Assembly: GCF_001649575.2 (NCBI RefSeq) | Contig: NC_051430.1 | Coordinates: 12,395,432-12,459,431 of the forward strand | Direction: 5' to 3' | DNA from: Kryptolebias marmoratus | Taxonomy: Eukaryota > Chordata > Actinopteri > Cyprinodontiformes > Rivulidae | Length of the DNA: 64,000 nt | Shown here: piece by piece, positions 49,201-61,261 of the stretch | Layout of the letters: each line of letters begins with the position of its first letter | Numbering within the stretch: position 1 is the first letter of the stretch | Program-made: the position numbers and the translations under genes | The notes under the pieces: model-generated | Told to the model about the DNA's origin: nothing | Databases searched by the model: none | The model's input: only the letters and a program-made list of their open reading frames with translations

Positions 49201-49439
49201 TCTCCATCTGTGGCTCTTTGAAGCACCTTATGCCTGTATATCAAAAACAAACGTGAGGATCACTGACCTTTAGAAATTACAACATTCCTATCAGAGATCA
49301 TCAGTATCAATTAATATAAAGACATTTGACTATGGAAAGTACGCATAAATCTAGTGTTTTGTTCGAACTCAGTTAAACCATTTTGTTTCAGAAAAAGAAG
49401 ACATTTTGGAACAAAGACACCAATTTAGCTATTTTTAGG
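46216..49439. promoter_or_regulatory. Repeat-poor noncoding block, enhancer-like at 46.7-47.8 kb
   Basis: From about 46690 to 47790 the sequence is even in composition, without repeat signature. It carries CAATTATCCAATTAAGA, GACTTAATTAAACCC, TAATTGGATAAAATGG and a POU octamer ATGCAAAT at 47765-47772. A 78-codon frame (46693-46929) lacks domain features. Positions 48140-48370 are A- then T-rich; 48443-48482 contain (ATA)n. Regulatory role is inferred. Confidence 0.35.
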
Positions 49440-49440
49440 A

Positions 49441-49690
49441 ACAATTATGGTGAGGGTTGTGTCAGGAAGGGCATTTGGCATAAAACTTGTGCCAAAACAA
49501 ACATGCAGATCTACAACAGCCCTATTGGATCTTATGACTGCTTTACCAGATCGGTCAGGGCCTGGGTTAACAACAATCACCTCTGATGCTGTTAACAAAA
49601 AGGGTGCTGGTAAAGAATTGGACTTGGAGGCAGATGGTCCACTATGGCGACCCCTGACAGGGGAACGGTCAAAAGACAGAAAAAGGTTCA
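49441..49690 (+). mobile_element. Retroelement-derived dispersed repeat
   Basis: It contains GGTGAGGGTTGTGTCAGGAA, GGGCATTTGGCATAAAACTT, ACATGCAGATC, CCAGATCGGTCAGGGCCTGG, GTTAACAACAATCACC, GATGCTGTTAAC and GGTGCTGGTAAAGAATTGG. This string of blocks is a very common teleost repeat (from memory) associated with retroelements. The open frame at 49447-49761 (104 codons) reflects it and is not a host gene. Confidence 0.7.
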
Positions 49691-49936
49691 TGTGTATTCT
49701 AAACATCAATCTCCTCTGTGTGACAATGTTAATAAAAGTGTTAAAAGAAACACTTAAATGAACATTAGATAATACTTATAAGGTGAATAATGTTTACAGT
49801 TACCTGCTTTGGTTGAAAAAGTTGTTAAAAAAATATTTACATTACATTACATAAATAACTATGCTTGCACATGGGTTTGTTCTAGACTGATAATTAAGAA
49901 AATTATGAACAGTTATTTTATCTTACCAGTTGTGAA
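49691..49936. other. Short AT-rich spacer
   Basis: Nothing recognised between two repeats. Confidence 0.5.
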
Positions 49937-50275
49937 CAGGGGCAGCATGGTGGAGCAGTGGTTAGAGCTGTCCCCTCACAGCAGGAAGATTGCAGGATTG
50001 TCTTCAGCCAGGGGTCTTTCTGTGTTGATTTGAATGTTCTTCCTGTGCATGAGAGGGTACTCTGATTTCCTTCCGCTGCATGTTATGTTAATTAATAACT
50101 TTAAATTGTCCCTAGGTGTGAGTAAAAGCGTAAATGGTTGTTTGTTTCTATATGGCCATGTGATGGACTCGCAACCTGTCCGTGGTGTACCCCACCTCTC
50201 ACACAATGACCACTAGGCATTAGCTCCTTTACAACCCTGCATGGATAAAAGGGTAAAGAAAATAGATGGATGAAT
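49937..50275 (+). repeat. Family D dispersed repeat, near complete
   Basis: The fullest copy in the window: GGGGCAGCATGGTGGAGCAG, TGGTTAGAGCTGTC, CCCCTCACAGCAGGAAGATT, CTTTCTGTGTTG, TTGTCCCTAGGTGTGAGT, TGGTTGTTTGTTTCTATATG, GTGATGGACTCGCAACCTGT, CCACCTCTCACAC, and ATAGATGGATGAATG at the 3' end. It corresponds to the common fish repeat that begins with a GGCGGCACGG-type block and ends in GGATGGATGG (from memory). Confidence 0.82.
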
Positions 50276-50302
50276 GTTGCGAATTTTAAATGCACTTTAA
50301 AT

Positions 50303-50468
50303 GACCTCAGTTTGAAAAAGCTGTTTAATTTTGGACTGACAAGTTTATGGCTCATCTGAGTGGGGCAAGCCCAAAGTGGACTGCTGTGATTTTATAACAT
50401 GTATGCTCCATGTAACAAGTAAAATTTAATTTGTCCTTTACCATTCCAAAGAATCACACTTCAGAAAT
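50303..50468. mobile_element. Family B MITE, internally deleted copy
   Basis: The left arm GACCTCAGTTTGAAAAAGCT and inner block GGGGCAAGCCCAAAGTGGAC are followed almost directly by right-end-like TAATTTGTCCTTTACC and AGAATCACACTTCAGAA. The centre present in the other copies is missing. Confidence 0.6.
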
Positions 50469-50487
50469 TCCTAACTATCAATTTAAT

Positions 50488-50953
50488 GCTGCATTCGATT
50501 TACCTCGAAGGTGGGAACTCAGATCTGGAAAACCTGTCACACCCTACTTAACTGTGTTCCAGTTGCAAGTCGTAAAACCAGTAGAATTTGTTATTTGTAG
50601 TGCTCAGTGCCCAGGCAGTACCATACTATAACCATACTATTAGCAATACAACTCAATAACAATAAATGTCTCTCCATTCTGTGCATTCAAACACTGTAGA
50701 AATATGTCTACTAATGCTTGAACAGTACTTTCTGTGTGATTGTACTACTAAGATAAAAACTGACAGAAGTAAAAATGAGTTTATTATCACAACATTTCAT
50801 GCATGAGTCAACCCTATTAAATTTTAAAGTTAGGGTTGGTCAAAAATCTCCCACTTTTTGAGTCAGAATGCTGACTTTGAGGGGGGTGTTCCAGTTGATT
50901 TTTTCATTTTGAAATTCTGAAACTTCAATTTCCAAGTACAAATGGTATGCAAC
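50488..50953. mobile_element. Fourth MITE family, inverted ends
   Basis: The left end, GCTGCATTCGATTTACCTCG, pairs with the right end, AATTTCCAAGTACAAATGGT ATGCAAC (two adjacent parts). GGAACTCAGA near the left pairs with TCTGAAACTTC near the right. GTGTTCCAGTTG occurs as a direct repeat inside, at about 50556 and 50887. A short duplication of ACCATACTAT lies at 50620-50640. It resembles a teleost MITE with a TGCATTCGATTTACCTCGGA-type end (from memory). Confidence 0.6.
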
Positions 50954-51254
50954 ACTATAAATCAATGCTGCTATTATTACTCAATAAAATGCCAATTTTG
51001 TAATAAAAAGCAACATAAAACAGTCTTTTGTCAGTATATAATTTAGCCCCGTTAAAGCTATGTTTTCTAATAGCTTGTCAGATTTTGGACCTGCTTTGTC
51101 TCTTTGTACCACAGACACAATTAAGAAAGTATTTAAAGATAACTGACTCATTTCCGACAATTAGTTTGCTGTAAAAACAAAAAATATATCAAAAACTGAT
51201 GTTTCAATGCTGGTATTGTAGTCATTCAAATGGAGTTCTTGTTATGTGGCACTG

Positions 51255-51680
51255 TCAATCAAAATTTATTTATAGAGCCCTTTACAACAGTTAAATGGTG
51301 AACGAAGAGCTTCACAATACAAACAATAAACAAAAATAATACAAAAAGTGCCACTAGCTATTAAAAGCCTGCCTGAATAAAAAGGTTTTAAGATTAAATT
51401 CCAAATCAGCCACAGACTGCAAGTCCTGAGGTAGTTGGTTCCATAGTCTGTGTGTGGCGACTGAAAAGGCTTAAGTTTGTTTTTTGTCTTAGGGACAAAC
51501 AGTAAACATGCATTAGTTGATCTTAAGGTCCTCTCATACTCATGGAAAGCTACTAGATCAGCTAAATAAGGTAGGTCAAGACCGTTGAGAGCTTTAAAAG
51601 TGAACCATTTAAGTTTAAAATCAATTCTAAAACAGACTGGAAGCCAGTGGAGAGAAACTAAAACTATCTTCATGCAAACT
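51255..51680 (-). pseudogene. LINE ORF2 C-terminal fragment, frameshifted
   Basis: Read on the - strand, 51266-51673 gives V-S-L-H-W-L-P-V-C-F-R-I-D-F-K, T-F-K-A-L-N-G-L-D-L-P-Y-L-A-D-L, and R-T-L-R-S-T-N-A-C-L-L-F-V-P-K-T-K. This is the well-known region just after the reverse transcriptase in many fish LINE ORF2 proteins. The next expected part (W-N-Q-L-P-Q-D-L, then N-L-K-T-F) is present but in another frame, so there is a frameshift near 51425-51440. The insertion ends at about 51255 in a TATAAATAAATTTTGATTG-type tail on the - strand. The reverse transcriptase and endonuclease domains are absent, as expected for a 5'-truncated copy. Confidence 0.85.
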
Positions 51681-54008
51681 TAATTTGCCTAATGACTGAA
51701 ATACATGACAGATCCGTTTAAAACATTTAGTTATCAGTTTTTATCATGATGCATTCACAGGCAATAATTATAATTGGTGCATTGTAATCATAGACTGTTG
51801 TACTTAGCAGCGTGCCTTTTATGTATTTGCATTTTATTGAAGTAAACATCATTACAAAGGGTTAATGAAAGTTTAGCATAAAATATGTTATACCAAGTGT
51901 TGGACTCCAATCACTCTTTTTAATAGCTTTGTAGCGGCCAGAAAATCAAGTATTCATGAAGATTGAGGAAGATGATCCAGTGAACTTCAATTTAATTGGT
52001 GCAAATTAAAACAATCCATCTTTTGCAGCTGTCTATCTATCTGCTATCACCACTTCATTGCTCGTCTTGCACCTTGATTACAATTATCTTTTAATAGCAA
52101 AACTTGTCAGCAATTTTTCTCCCTTCTGATTTACGTCCCCATCCAACGCAGCGTTGTTCCACTCTTATAATTCATGTTTTAGTGTAATGCAGAGCATGCC
52201 TCTGTTGGGCAGATGCAAGATGTATTGACAACATCCTCTCATATGTGCTGCATGCTATGACATATGGCAAACTGTCTCTGCACAGTACAGGCTGCAATCC
52301 TTCCCCCATTCATATGAAAACAGCATGTTTGCATGCCTGGAGTTCGGTCCCAATAGACCAAGCTCAGAGTGAAGAGCATCAATTGATTACAAAATAAATG
52401 CATATGCAGACACATTTTCTAGCGCTTTCCGGTAACAGTTCCAGGCAATTAGACCAAAAGATGACACTCCGACTTTAATTTGGGACAAAGTGATCTCTCG
52501 TCTCACCTGATGTGCTGAGCAAGGGCTTTTTCAGAGATATATTGCTGCGGTCTTGTTTTATCATAAAATAGGAACTTGCCATTTTCTTGTAATAACTAGA
52601 AGTTAAAATGCTCATCTAAAATGACTCAAGAACTTCCGAGTGACACCGGCGGAGCTGCTTTGGGAGCGAGCGACATCAGTGACTGTTGAGCTAAGCAGAA
52701 TATGAAGCCCAGTTACTACAGTAAACATTACCATTTAATCTTGTGAAAGCCCACAAAGAAGTGTAATCTCAATAATTATGAACAGTGTCAGCAAGTTTGA
52801 AATTCTTTTGCAAGATCTGAAACAAAGCAAAAACTGTTGGTAAACACTCTTGATTACCATATACTGCAAACAGAAAATGCTTGACGTTTTAGGAGTTAAA
52901 CATCCAGTAAAAAAGAAAAAAAAAAGATAATGCACACTCTTTTAAGTTCAGTGGTTTACATATTAGGATCTAATTTTAAAATCATCTGTTCCTCTCATTT
53001 ACATTTTAGTACTGAGTCCAGTTTCTAATCAAGCTTCAGCTCTCAGATTTGACCCCAAAGTACTTTATTATATGCAGAAGAGTTCAATATGAACTCAGTG
53101 AGGATGTTCAGGTTATGTGGCCCAAACAATCATCACTCCACCACCATGGTGGACAGTTGGTATCAGGTGCTTATATCATGTGTTTTGTATCCAACCAACA
53201 TAGTGGCAAGCATTATATCCAGGGGTCTGAACTTTGAACTCCAATGATCGAAAATTAAATTTGAACTATTTCTAGATATAAAGGTAGCACCACCAAAACC
53301 CTTTGAGATCATCAATCTACCCAGGTTTTTGTTTTTTAGGTCCTCTTTATTGCTTAACCCATTGCTTAACCTCATGGCTCAGTGTTATAACTAAAATTTT
53401 GTTTTTGGGCCAATGTTTTCTTATTTTTACTTAGCATTATAAGCTTTGTCACCTGTCAGTTGCCAAACATACAGTTAAATATGCTCTTGTCACAATGTTA
53501 GCCATGGACTGCACAGTTTGCTCTGTGATAGGTGCGTCTAATTCTAGTTTGTTTTGGTTAAATGCTCAAAACTTGTACAGTTCATATAAATGGCCATGAT
53601 TTCAGTCTGATGACGTAATTTTTTTTAACTTCAACTTCAACTCTGAAGTTGTTTGGCTGGAGTTCAGGCTAACTTTTCGTGTAAACTGGAAAAGCCTTGG
53701 CCCACCTAGATATTACTTGTTACACAGAATAAAAGGTGAAAGAGGAGGAGGAGAGTGTAAAGCTTCAACACATGAGAGCTGTGTGGTACGAGATGCTTTT
53801 ATATTGTGGCGTAGAGTGTATCTGGGAGTGGTTTAGTCATAGTCTTTCTCCCAAAATTTTATTATTTCATAATTTAACAAAACAAAGCGCATTTTTTTTT
53901 GCTAAATGTGCATGTACAAATAAATTTTTCACCATCACATATTGAGCACAGGCAGCATCAACTACACAAGTGTGATACTTTCCTGCTGATTAGATGAAAG
54001 AAAGATCC
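51681..54008. promoter_or_regulatory. Candidate conserved noncoding element at about 51.9-52.6 kb
   Basis: Positions 51900-52600 are non-repetitive, evenly composed and dense in regulatory-type motifs, for example TTAATTGGTGCAAATTAAA, CAATTGATTACAAAATAAAT and TTTAATTTGGGACAAAG. The rest (52.6-54.0 kb) is AT-rich unique sequence with only chance frames. Confidence 0.4.
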
Positions 54009-54252
54009 ACTGATTGTCACACACCTGAGTGTGCAAAATTTGTTCTCCGCATTTGACCCATCCCCTGAGGGAGCGGTGAGCAGCAGCGGTGCCGCGCTCG
54101 GGAATCATTTGGTGATCTAACCCCCCAATTCCAACCCTTAATGCTGAGTGTCAAGCAGGGTGGCAATGGGTCCCATTTTTTCAGTCTTTGGTATGACCCG
54201 GCCAGGGATTGAACCCACGACCTCCCAGTTTCGGGGCAGACACTCTACCATA
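54009..54252 (+). repeat. SINE-like dispersed repeat of teleost type
   Basis: It contains GATTGTCACACACCTGAGTG, AATTTGTTCTCCGCATTTGA, CCCATCCCCTGAGGGAGC, GGTGATCTAACCCCCCAATT, GTCAAGCAGGGTGGCAATGG, GTCCCATTTTT, TGGTATGACCCGGCCAGGGA, TTGAACCCACGACCTCCCAG and CACTCTACCA. This order matches a repeat seen throughout percomorph genomes (from memory). The GGGATTGAACCCACGACCTC block looks like the RC of a tRNA T-arm/acceptor region, so a tRNA-related ancestry is possible. Confidence 0.75.
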
Positions 54253-57159
54253 GATGCAGATAAATGATGGTTTTCTTCACCTCAGTGGATTGAAGGCTCA
54301 CTAGTAATGTACTCCCAAAATGTATCTACATTTCTACATTTAAAGTAGCAATCAGTACCCAATTAAACATAACCAAATAAAAACATAGGGTGTTCTAAAA
54401 GATAAATATTTAGGTATTACCATTCTACCCAGTCTTCTTTAAGATTGGATATATTCCAGTCAGTATACTTTAGGGTCTACAAGCATTGTGGATACTTATC
54501 TTGGTACAACACTGGTTTTTGAGGGAAACAAGGGCATAATATCACATGTTTTACACTTGATGTTTTTTATGGCAAAATATAACAATTTTGTGTAGCTCAG
54601 TCACTAATAGCTTGTGTAGTTGTCACAGATTTAAGCGATCAATTAGTCACTGCTTTGAATTTATGTTCAATATATCCCTGCACAATTCTGCAAAGTCCAA
54701 AGTGAGGTCAAAACATTATTCATTTAAAAAAAAAATCTATTGTCTGTTTAACATATCTCTTTAAAGTATCAGCAGAAGACTCATCATTGCATCAATAAAA
54801 TAGAAAGAAGAAATTCAGCATTAAAAATGACTGGACATTACATCAAATGAGCCAAGCATGAGCAATAACCAACACAGAAAAAAGAGCAAGTGTACAACTT
54901 CATATAAAGATATGCAATCAATGGGAGAAAAACCTTTGCACTCTCACATTTATTGCCAATAATTATTCACTTACCAGGACTGATAGATGCATTACGCTCT
55001 TAGAATTTCTCATAAACAAAACAATTAAACAAGTACTTAAGGGAGGTATAATGGAAAGCTAAAGAGGATTGGTGAGTGGAATACTATATAAATATGCTTT
55101 TTTAAAATATTTTTTTGTACATTTGACAGTGATTTTATTGGGAGCTCTTGTTGTGAATCTAAGTTTCGTCTTAGCTTGGAAGAAAAAAGAAATCTTTCTG
55201 TGCTTTAGGGAATTGTCCTGCCATTTCCACTGTGCCCCAGATAAACTTGGATGTTCTCCATCCATCAGGTGACTACATGGAGAGCTGACCTGTCATAAAT
55301 TCACTCTGTGGGGATGATGACAGGGCCGGAGCCAATCTTCATGAAAGAAAGAAAAAAAATGGCACGAAGTTCCCATCCCCCCGCTTTCTGAGCCCTTTTC
55401 GAACCCCAGCTCACCCTTTACCCTCACTACTGGAGCACCTTCGCTCCCTATCTTCCTGCCTATCTCTGTGTCTGTGCACCTACCAGGCTTTCTCTCCCTC
55501 TCCCCCTTTTCTCTCCATGGGTAAGCAGGTAATCATGAGCTGTCACAGAAAGGTGACCCATTAATGTGATGGATACGGTGTGAAAAACAAATGGTGTGAA
55601 ACGTGTGGATTGCTGTCCTTACTGCACCTTGGCCTTTTGTTCTGTCATATCAATATCCACACAGGGCCTCATTACACCGCTGCACTACACAATGAGTGGA
55701 GCGCCAGGGTCAAGACTGCGCCACGCTCCCTTTGACTGGCTCCGACTGGGCTTTTCAGCTCAACCTCACCCCAGAGGACTCTCAGGTAAACAGGAAGAGG
55801 GGCAGCCTCTGGAGCCAGAGACAGCACACATCATCCCAGACTAAATAAGCAACCCCCCAGCAGCCCCGTATCCATCAGGGGCCCTGACTCTGTTTACAGA
55901 CAAAACTGACAAAAGTCACATGGAGAAATCATTGAGTTTTACTTGATGTATGAGTTTTTTGTTTTGTTATTTTTTTTTCTTCAGATTTTTGTCTTATTTT
56001 GAATTCTGGCTTCACACTTAGTTCAAGTTTTTATTTCATGGGTGCTCCGAATGTCCTTACGTATCTAAAACGATACAAGCCATTCTTTTCTCTACAAGGT
56101 CAAAACCATTTTTTTATTGAATGCATGCCGGTGCTGTCGATGTTCAGAAGAGTTTTTTTTTCTTTCCAGCAAATGTTCAGATTCCTTGGCTATAGATCAC
56201 ATTTTCCCCAGACAATGGCAGCTCACATAGAGATAATTGATACTCTACATTGCCAGACTGTGTGTGAACAGCAGCAAAATAATCAATAAGCAGGACTTGT
56301 ATGAATGTGTATGGACTTCTAAATTGCTTCAGGCATACTGTAAGATGGGCACTTAGACTTTCAAAGAGCGATACGGTCAGTGAAGGTCAGGAGGGGGACG
56401 CAGTAAGAAGCTATCACAGTTCAAGGCTAACCTGCACTGTCTATTACACTTCACTGCTGTTAGGTCAGCGTATTAAAGACTGAGGCTAATTCCACTGCCA
56501 GGACCTGTGATCTGCTAGCTAAGCGCTAATCACCAATTAAAAAATATCTTGGATTACAATCATCAGTTTCATGTGCAGGATTTGTGCTCATGGACCCTGG
56601 GGAATTGTGATGGAAGCTGAATCTGAGGGTTGGAAATATCCTGCAGGCAAGTCAGTGTCTATATTTGATGTGCTTCCTCACATTAGAGACAAAAAAAGGC
56701 ACTTGCGAGAACAGCTTCTAAAATTTACCAATGTTAATTATATGTGATTAACTTAGAGAACTTGTGATTGTCTCAGTTGTACAGTATAAAATACATTATT
56801 CCTAAGGGAGGTCAATCTACAGTTGATCCTCACTGCATTTTCCCTGAAATCTACAGTGGTGGTCTTGCGGACACCTCGGATAAAACACTGGTGACTCTAT
56901 TAAGAACAGTGGTTATGGGCCACAGACTAATCTAGTATGACAAACTGGAGGTGTCCTCTTATTTCCAGACCCGGTGATGAATCGACGGCTGTAGTCCCGC
57001 ATGCTGTCATGTCAGAGTGGAGCTGAAACAGATTGAGAGGGAACAGACAGCAGATTGATGTTCAGGGCTTCTTCCCTTGCTTCTAAAACCCTCAGAATCA
57101 GTCCATTAGGCCTCCTCCAATTGCCTATCGTTTTATTTTAGATCGTCTTTCATCCTAAA
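54253..57159. promoter_or_regulatory. Noncoding; candidate regulatory segments at 55.3-57.1 kb
   Basis: Positions 55260-55860 are the most GC-rich stretch of this part, rich in pyrimidines at 55400-55520. They contain an 82-codon frame (55596-55844) without recognised domain. Positions 56440-57110 are evenly composed and non-repetitive. Splice-flanked coding sequence could not be supported. Confidence 0.3.
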
Positions 57160-57733
57160 TTTTAGATTTACTTAAATTGAGTTTTATGGAAATGTTATGA
57201 ACAATTATTATCTTACCTGTTGTAGGTAGCTCTTTGAACAACCACAGTTGGAAAAAATAGTTTTATACTAAACAAATTGATGAGCTAAACCAAATTTAAA
57301 CTTTATTCTTTAAAAATCATAACAGCTTCAGCAAACGTAATTTATTACATTGCTGTCATGTTTGCATGACATTTTTTTTTTTAAATGCCTGAGGCGGCAT
57401 TGGGAGTAGTTACTACACCTAGCTGCTGCTGCCGCTATTTGTACTCGCAAATAACCATAAATTCAACGTATTGAAAAAACTGACAACAATGTAACGTTTA
57501 ATAAAATACCATTTGCATAAACAGCCATAAAATCTTTGAGATTGGAGTTGTTTAAGAATGGCAACAATCCACCTTGATATTAGTCCAACTAACACTAGCC
57601 ATTAGCTCGACAATCTGGTTAAAATTAAACTGTTTCTTTTAAATACGGTTGTTTAATAAGATATCTCCAATGGCTAAGATATTAATTGTTCAAAAGCTTT
57701 CCACAGAACCTCATTTCAAAGGATCTGAACTCT
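57160..57733. mobile_element. Family B long-TIR MITE, copy 4
   Basis: Left arm: GAACAATTATTATCTTACCT, GTTGTAGGTAGCTCTTTGAA. Right arm: TCCAATGGCTAAGATATTAA, CTTTCCACAGAACCTC, AAAGGATCTGAAC. The centre carries AGCTGCTGCTGCCGCTATTT in the orientation of copies 2 and 3. Confidence 0.78.
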
Positions 57734-60700
57734 TCAGGATCCAAGTTCTACTTAAACTACAAGACAGTAAGAACTAAACAATTCATAAAGAGGATAGTAT
57801 TTACTAAGCATTAGATGTGCTGGTTTGCATATTTAGTTTTCCTAATATAAATGTTTCCTAACTTTTTAGACGAAAACTATCTGTTCTTTACATTTAAAGC
57901 TGCTCTGCGAGTTCTGTAACCAATGTATAGTATTTATTTTAGAAGTCAAATCAGTATGAATTGACACTAACTTTTCTATTTCACCATCACATTATTACCA
58001 ATAGAACTTGTGAGCCCCTAAATGATGTAGTTCCAAATGTTGAACACTTTAATTGAAGGGCTTCTTTGGCTGTGGGTTACCTATAGTTACTCTAAGCCAT
58101 TATGGAGGAATGAAGACAATGACAGCACGCCATGTGGATGTTGTTGTGTTTGCCTACACCCCTCCAACCTCCCCCACCCATCACCAATACATGCACACAC
58201 ACACACACACACTTCTGCCAACACCCCCTCTCTACGATGACCGCATCCCCACCGTAATGCACCTATACGTGTGTGAAGGACATCCCGACCGGCAGGGCTA
58301 TCACAGACACAATCTCACAGCACTTTAATAACTTTGAGAGCGGTCAGCACCCTGCGCTTTAATAACACTCCCTGTCAGCTCACCCCACACTGCGCAAAAT
58401 TGTCTCGTTGGAATTCTTTATGGTGGAGGCCAAAGAACTCTGGTGATGGGGATGGAATATAGCCACACTCAACCCGCCTCTAGCTCTAAATGGCTTTCCA
58501 AGAGTATGTTTTTATCTTGGGCTCAAAACAAGCCAGAGAGCAGAATGGCACTTTGGTCGTGATGCAGCAACAAGCTTTGAAAATCAATGCTGAAAGTTTT
58601 GAATAAATGGGGGTTCCTTAGGAAAATTCACTCACGGCAGAATTTTTTTCACAAAAAAGCAACTGTCAATTGTGGCAAGTGCTTAAAAAAATCTTTAAGA
58701 GGTTGTTTTATCCAAACCAATTGTGACGCTAGTGTAAATCTGCCTTATTATCACCAAAACTATTCCAATTCCACACAGTTTAGACCCTTCAATTTACATG
58801 AGCATAAAAATAATTACACAAATAAAAATCAAATGGGGCCTGTGTTATGGTTCAGTTGTTATTGTGGGAAGTGTAGTTTGTAATATATGCAGAAACAACA
58901 TGACATGAGTTCCAGATACTGAAGTTTATTTCAGTTTCCTCTCAACGCCATTAGGAGCTGCCGACATGTGGAGTTGCCTGGTGTAGCGTCAGTGTTCTTA
59001 TCATTATGCAAATATTTGATTATCTGTTAAGGGAGATCACAGCTAGTAGCTTCACAAATATGCAGCATGTTTATCTCTGGAATGCATATTAAAGGAAAAT
59101 TCAAGCTGAGCATGTGAAGTGCAAATCGCCCAGCGCTGCATACACTGTGCAGTGGCTGTGTTTCCTAGCTAATGATGGGCTCGGGCTGTGTTTTTTGCGA
59201 TGCGCCTCAGATTAGAGCTATTTCCTGCAGCAGTGGAGCTGCGTTCCTGGTCATCACAGCCTAGTACCACTGATTAACATAATCAGCCAGCATTAGTTAT
59301 TCATGTGATGTGCCGAAGCGCTCGGGGGTCAAATCTTTGCCCTGTCTAATAACCTATGTTAAATATTAAAGAAGAACATGGGCTGCCTGATTTACATGCC
59401 TCTCATCCTGCCTTTAGATGCCCAAGTAGTTAGAAAAAAATCACTCCAGGCCTGTGGTCTTTTACTTGTAAGCAGAATAAATCTATTGTGCTGAAGATGC
59501 ATCACTTCGAACATTTGAGAATGTGTTGTTCTATTATAGCAATTTATGCACAATACGAGTTTATATGCAAGTGCTCTTGTTCATATCAGCTGTATATAAT
59601 TGTTTCATGCACACACCAGCCAGTGGTAGCCACTATTGCCCTACAGACTACCCTCTAAATGTGAGTGTGTGTGTACAGTATTAGAGACCACTTTTTTTCC
59701 ACTCGACTTCGTCTGACTGTCTGACAAAAAGGACCCCAGTGGGCATGCATGAACTGACTTGCTGCATCTTTATGCCTCACATTTCTTTATTAGGAACAAT
59801 GAGAGAGGCTAGCCAAGTGTTGAGCTGTCCGTGCTGGATAAGCTGCACCATGGCTGGAGAGGGAGACCCTATGGGCGGCAAAGAAGGGGGCCAAGTATGA
59901 ACCCTGAGGAAGTCATTAGGAGGACTAGTGACCTCACTGGTGGAGAGCACACAAAAGCTGTCTGCTGGCATGATGTCATACTTCCCATGTCAGCCTTCAT
60001 CATACTGACACAACGAAAAGTCTCCAAAGTGTGAAAACTATGTCAAATACCTGGTGTTTTTAGATCAACCTGATGTACAGTGATAGACTTTGCATTTCTA
60101 TTTTTCTTTTTCTCTTGTTTTAGCATAGTTTTCAAATGATGAGGACTATTTATAGAAAGAACAGTTGGAAACCTCCAAACTCCTGGATGTTTTTTTTTTT
60201 TTTTTGATTTTCCATTATTAACTGAAGTATTACTTCCTCAGAGTTCAGCTGTCTACAGTTTGAACGGTTCTCAAGTGCATTTATTGTGAAAGGAAAATAC
60301 AATTTTAACATGTGAACATGCCAAAAACTCTATTAATTGTTCCGAAATAAATCATTGTCTAATAAAAGAGCTTGATATATAAATTTAACAAAGATCCTTG
60401 AAAAACAGGGGCAAAAAACAAATTTGAAAAGACCATAGTATGGACATGCTTCTTGAACAAGAAGAGACCACAACTGTAGAAAATTGCCCTGACTGAGGGC
60501 AATGGCTAGAAGTGTCTTCAATTGTGCAGTCTGCTGACAAATTATGTAACATCAAAAGGCTAAACTTCAACATGTCTTTAACGTGTCAGATTCATACTGT
60601 TAGAAGTCATACGCCATAACGAAAAAGAGGTTATGAACTGGATTGTTAGAAAGCTAATGATTTTTTTCTTGGGGAGAGGGGATTGTGTTGCATTAGCAAA

Positions 60701-60739
60701 CACAAAACCACTGGACAGGATTTTATTAAAACTTGCATA
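57734..60739. promoter_or_regulatory. Noncoding; strong enhancer-like segment at 58.9-59.5 kb
   Basis: A short (CA)n lies at 58193-58212. Positions 58900-59530 are evenly composed and non-repetitive, with a POU octamer ATGCAAAT at 59006-59013, GATTATCTGTTAAGG, GATTAACATAATCAGCC and TAGTTATTCATGTG. Positions 59770-60030 are GC-richer and open on both strands (67 and 64 codons), unrecognised. A T run of 17 occurs at 60190-60206. Confidence 0.38.
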
Positions 60740-61235
60740 AAGTAATCCTTGAATGCCTGTCTACAGCAGGATCTGTGTGTTTTGAGATGCTTTTTGTTAT
60801 CTGCTGTGTTTGGTTTTCATGATTTAGTTCTGTCCTTGAGATCCACGTGTTTAGGTTTGTTCCCTGTGTTTTACTGTAATGTTTTCTTGTGTGGCTTTGC
60901 TCCCTGTGCCTTTCCCGTGTTCCCTGTGCCATCACTCACCCTCCCTCAGTAGTTTTCCAGTCTGCCTGCCACACCCACTTCACCTGTTCTCCCTTACCTG
61001 TCGGTCCCAGCTGTATCCCATCTCCCACTTATCCTCAGTTATTATATTCAGTCACTGCCATCTCTTCTGGGGCAGTGCATTGTTGGTGAAATGCCACAGT
61101 CTGGTTCATCTCCTTGTGTTAGTCACTTGTACGTTTAGCTGTCTTGTCAGCATTTTGTTTTTGTCACTTTATAATAAATTAATTTGCTCTTTGGAGCCCC
61201 TTGTGTCAATCAGCGTTGTGGGTCCAATCCTCCAA
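60740..61235 (+). mobile_element. Possible retroelement 3' end
   Basis: A TG- and CT-rich sequence built of CCTGTG, TTCCCTGTG and similar words ends in CACTTTATAATAAATTAATT and TGCTCTTTGGAGCCCCTTG. It then ends in GTTGTGGGTCCAATCCTCC. This layout resembles the termini of some fish retroelements, in which an AATAAA is followed by a GGACC/GGGTCC block (from memory). Open frames here are products of the composition. Confidence 0.4.
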
Positions 61236-61261
61236 CCAAACCTGATAGACTAACTTTTGAC

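Noticed and set aside
49447..49761. 104-codon open frame
   Set aside because: Explained by a common retroelement-derived repeat, not a host gene.
54180..54252. Possible tRNA gene (GGGATTGAACCCACGACCTC block)
   Set aside because: Only a T-arm-like block inside a degenerate dispersed repeat; no full cloverleaf.
60749..61253. Overlapping open frames rich in leucine, serine, valine and cysteine
   Set aside because: Product of CT/TG-rich retroelement-like sequence; no signal for a real membrane protein beyond composition.
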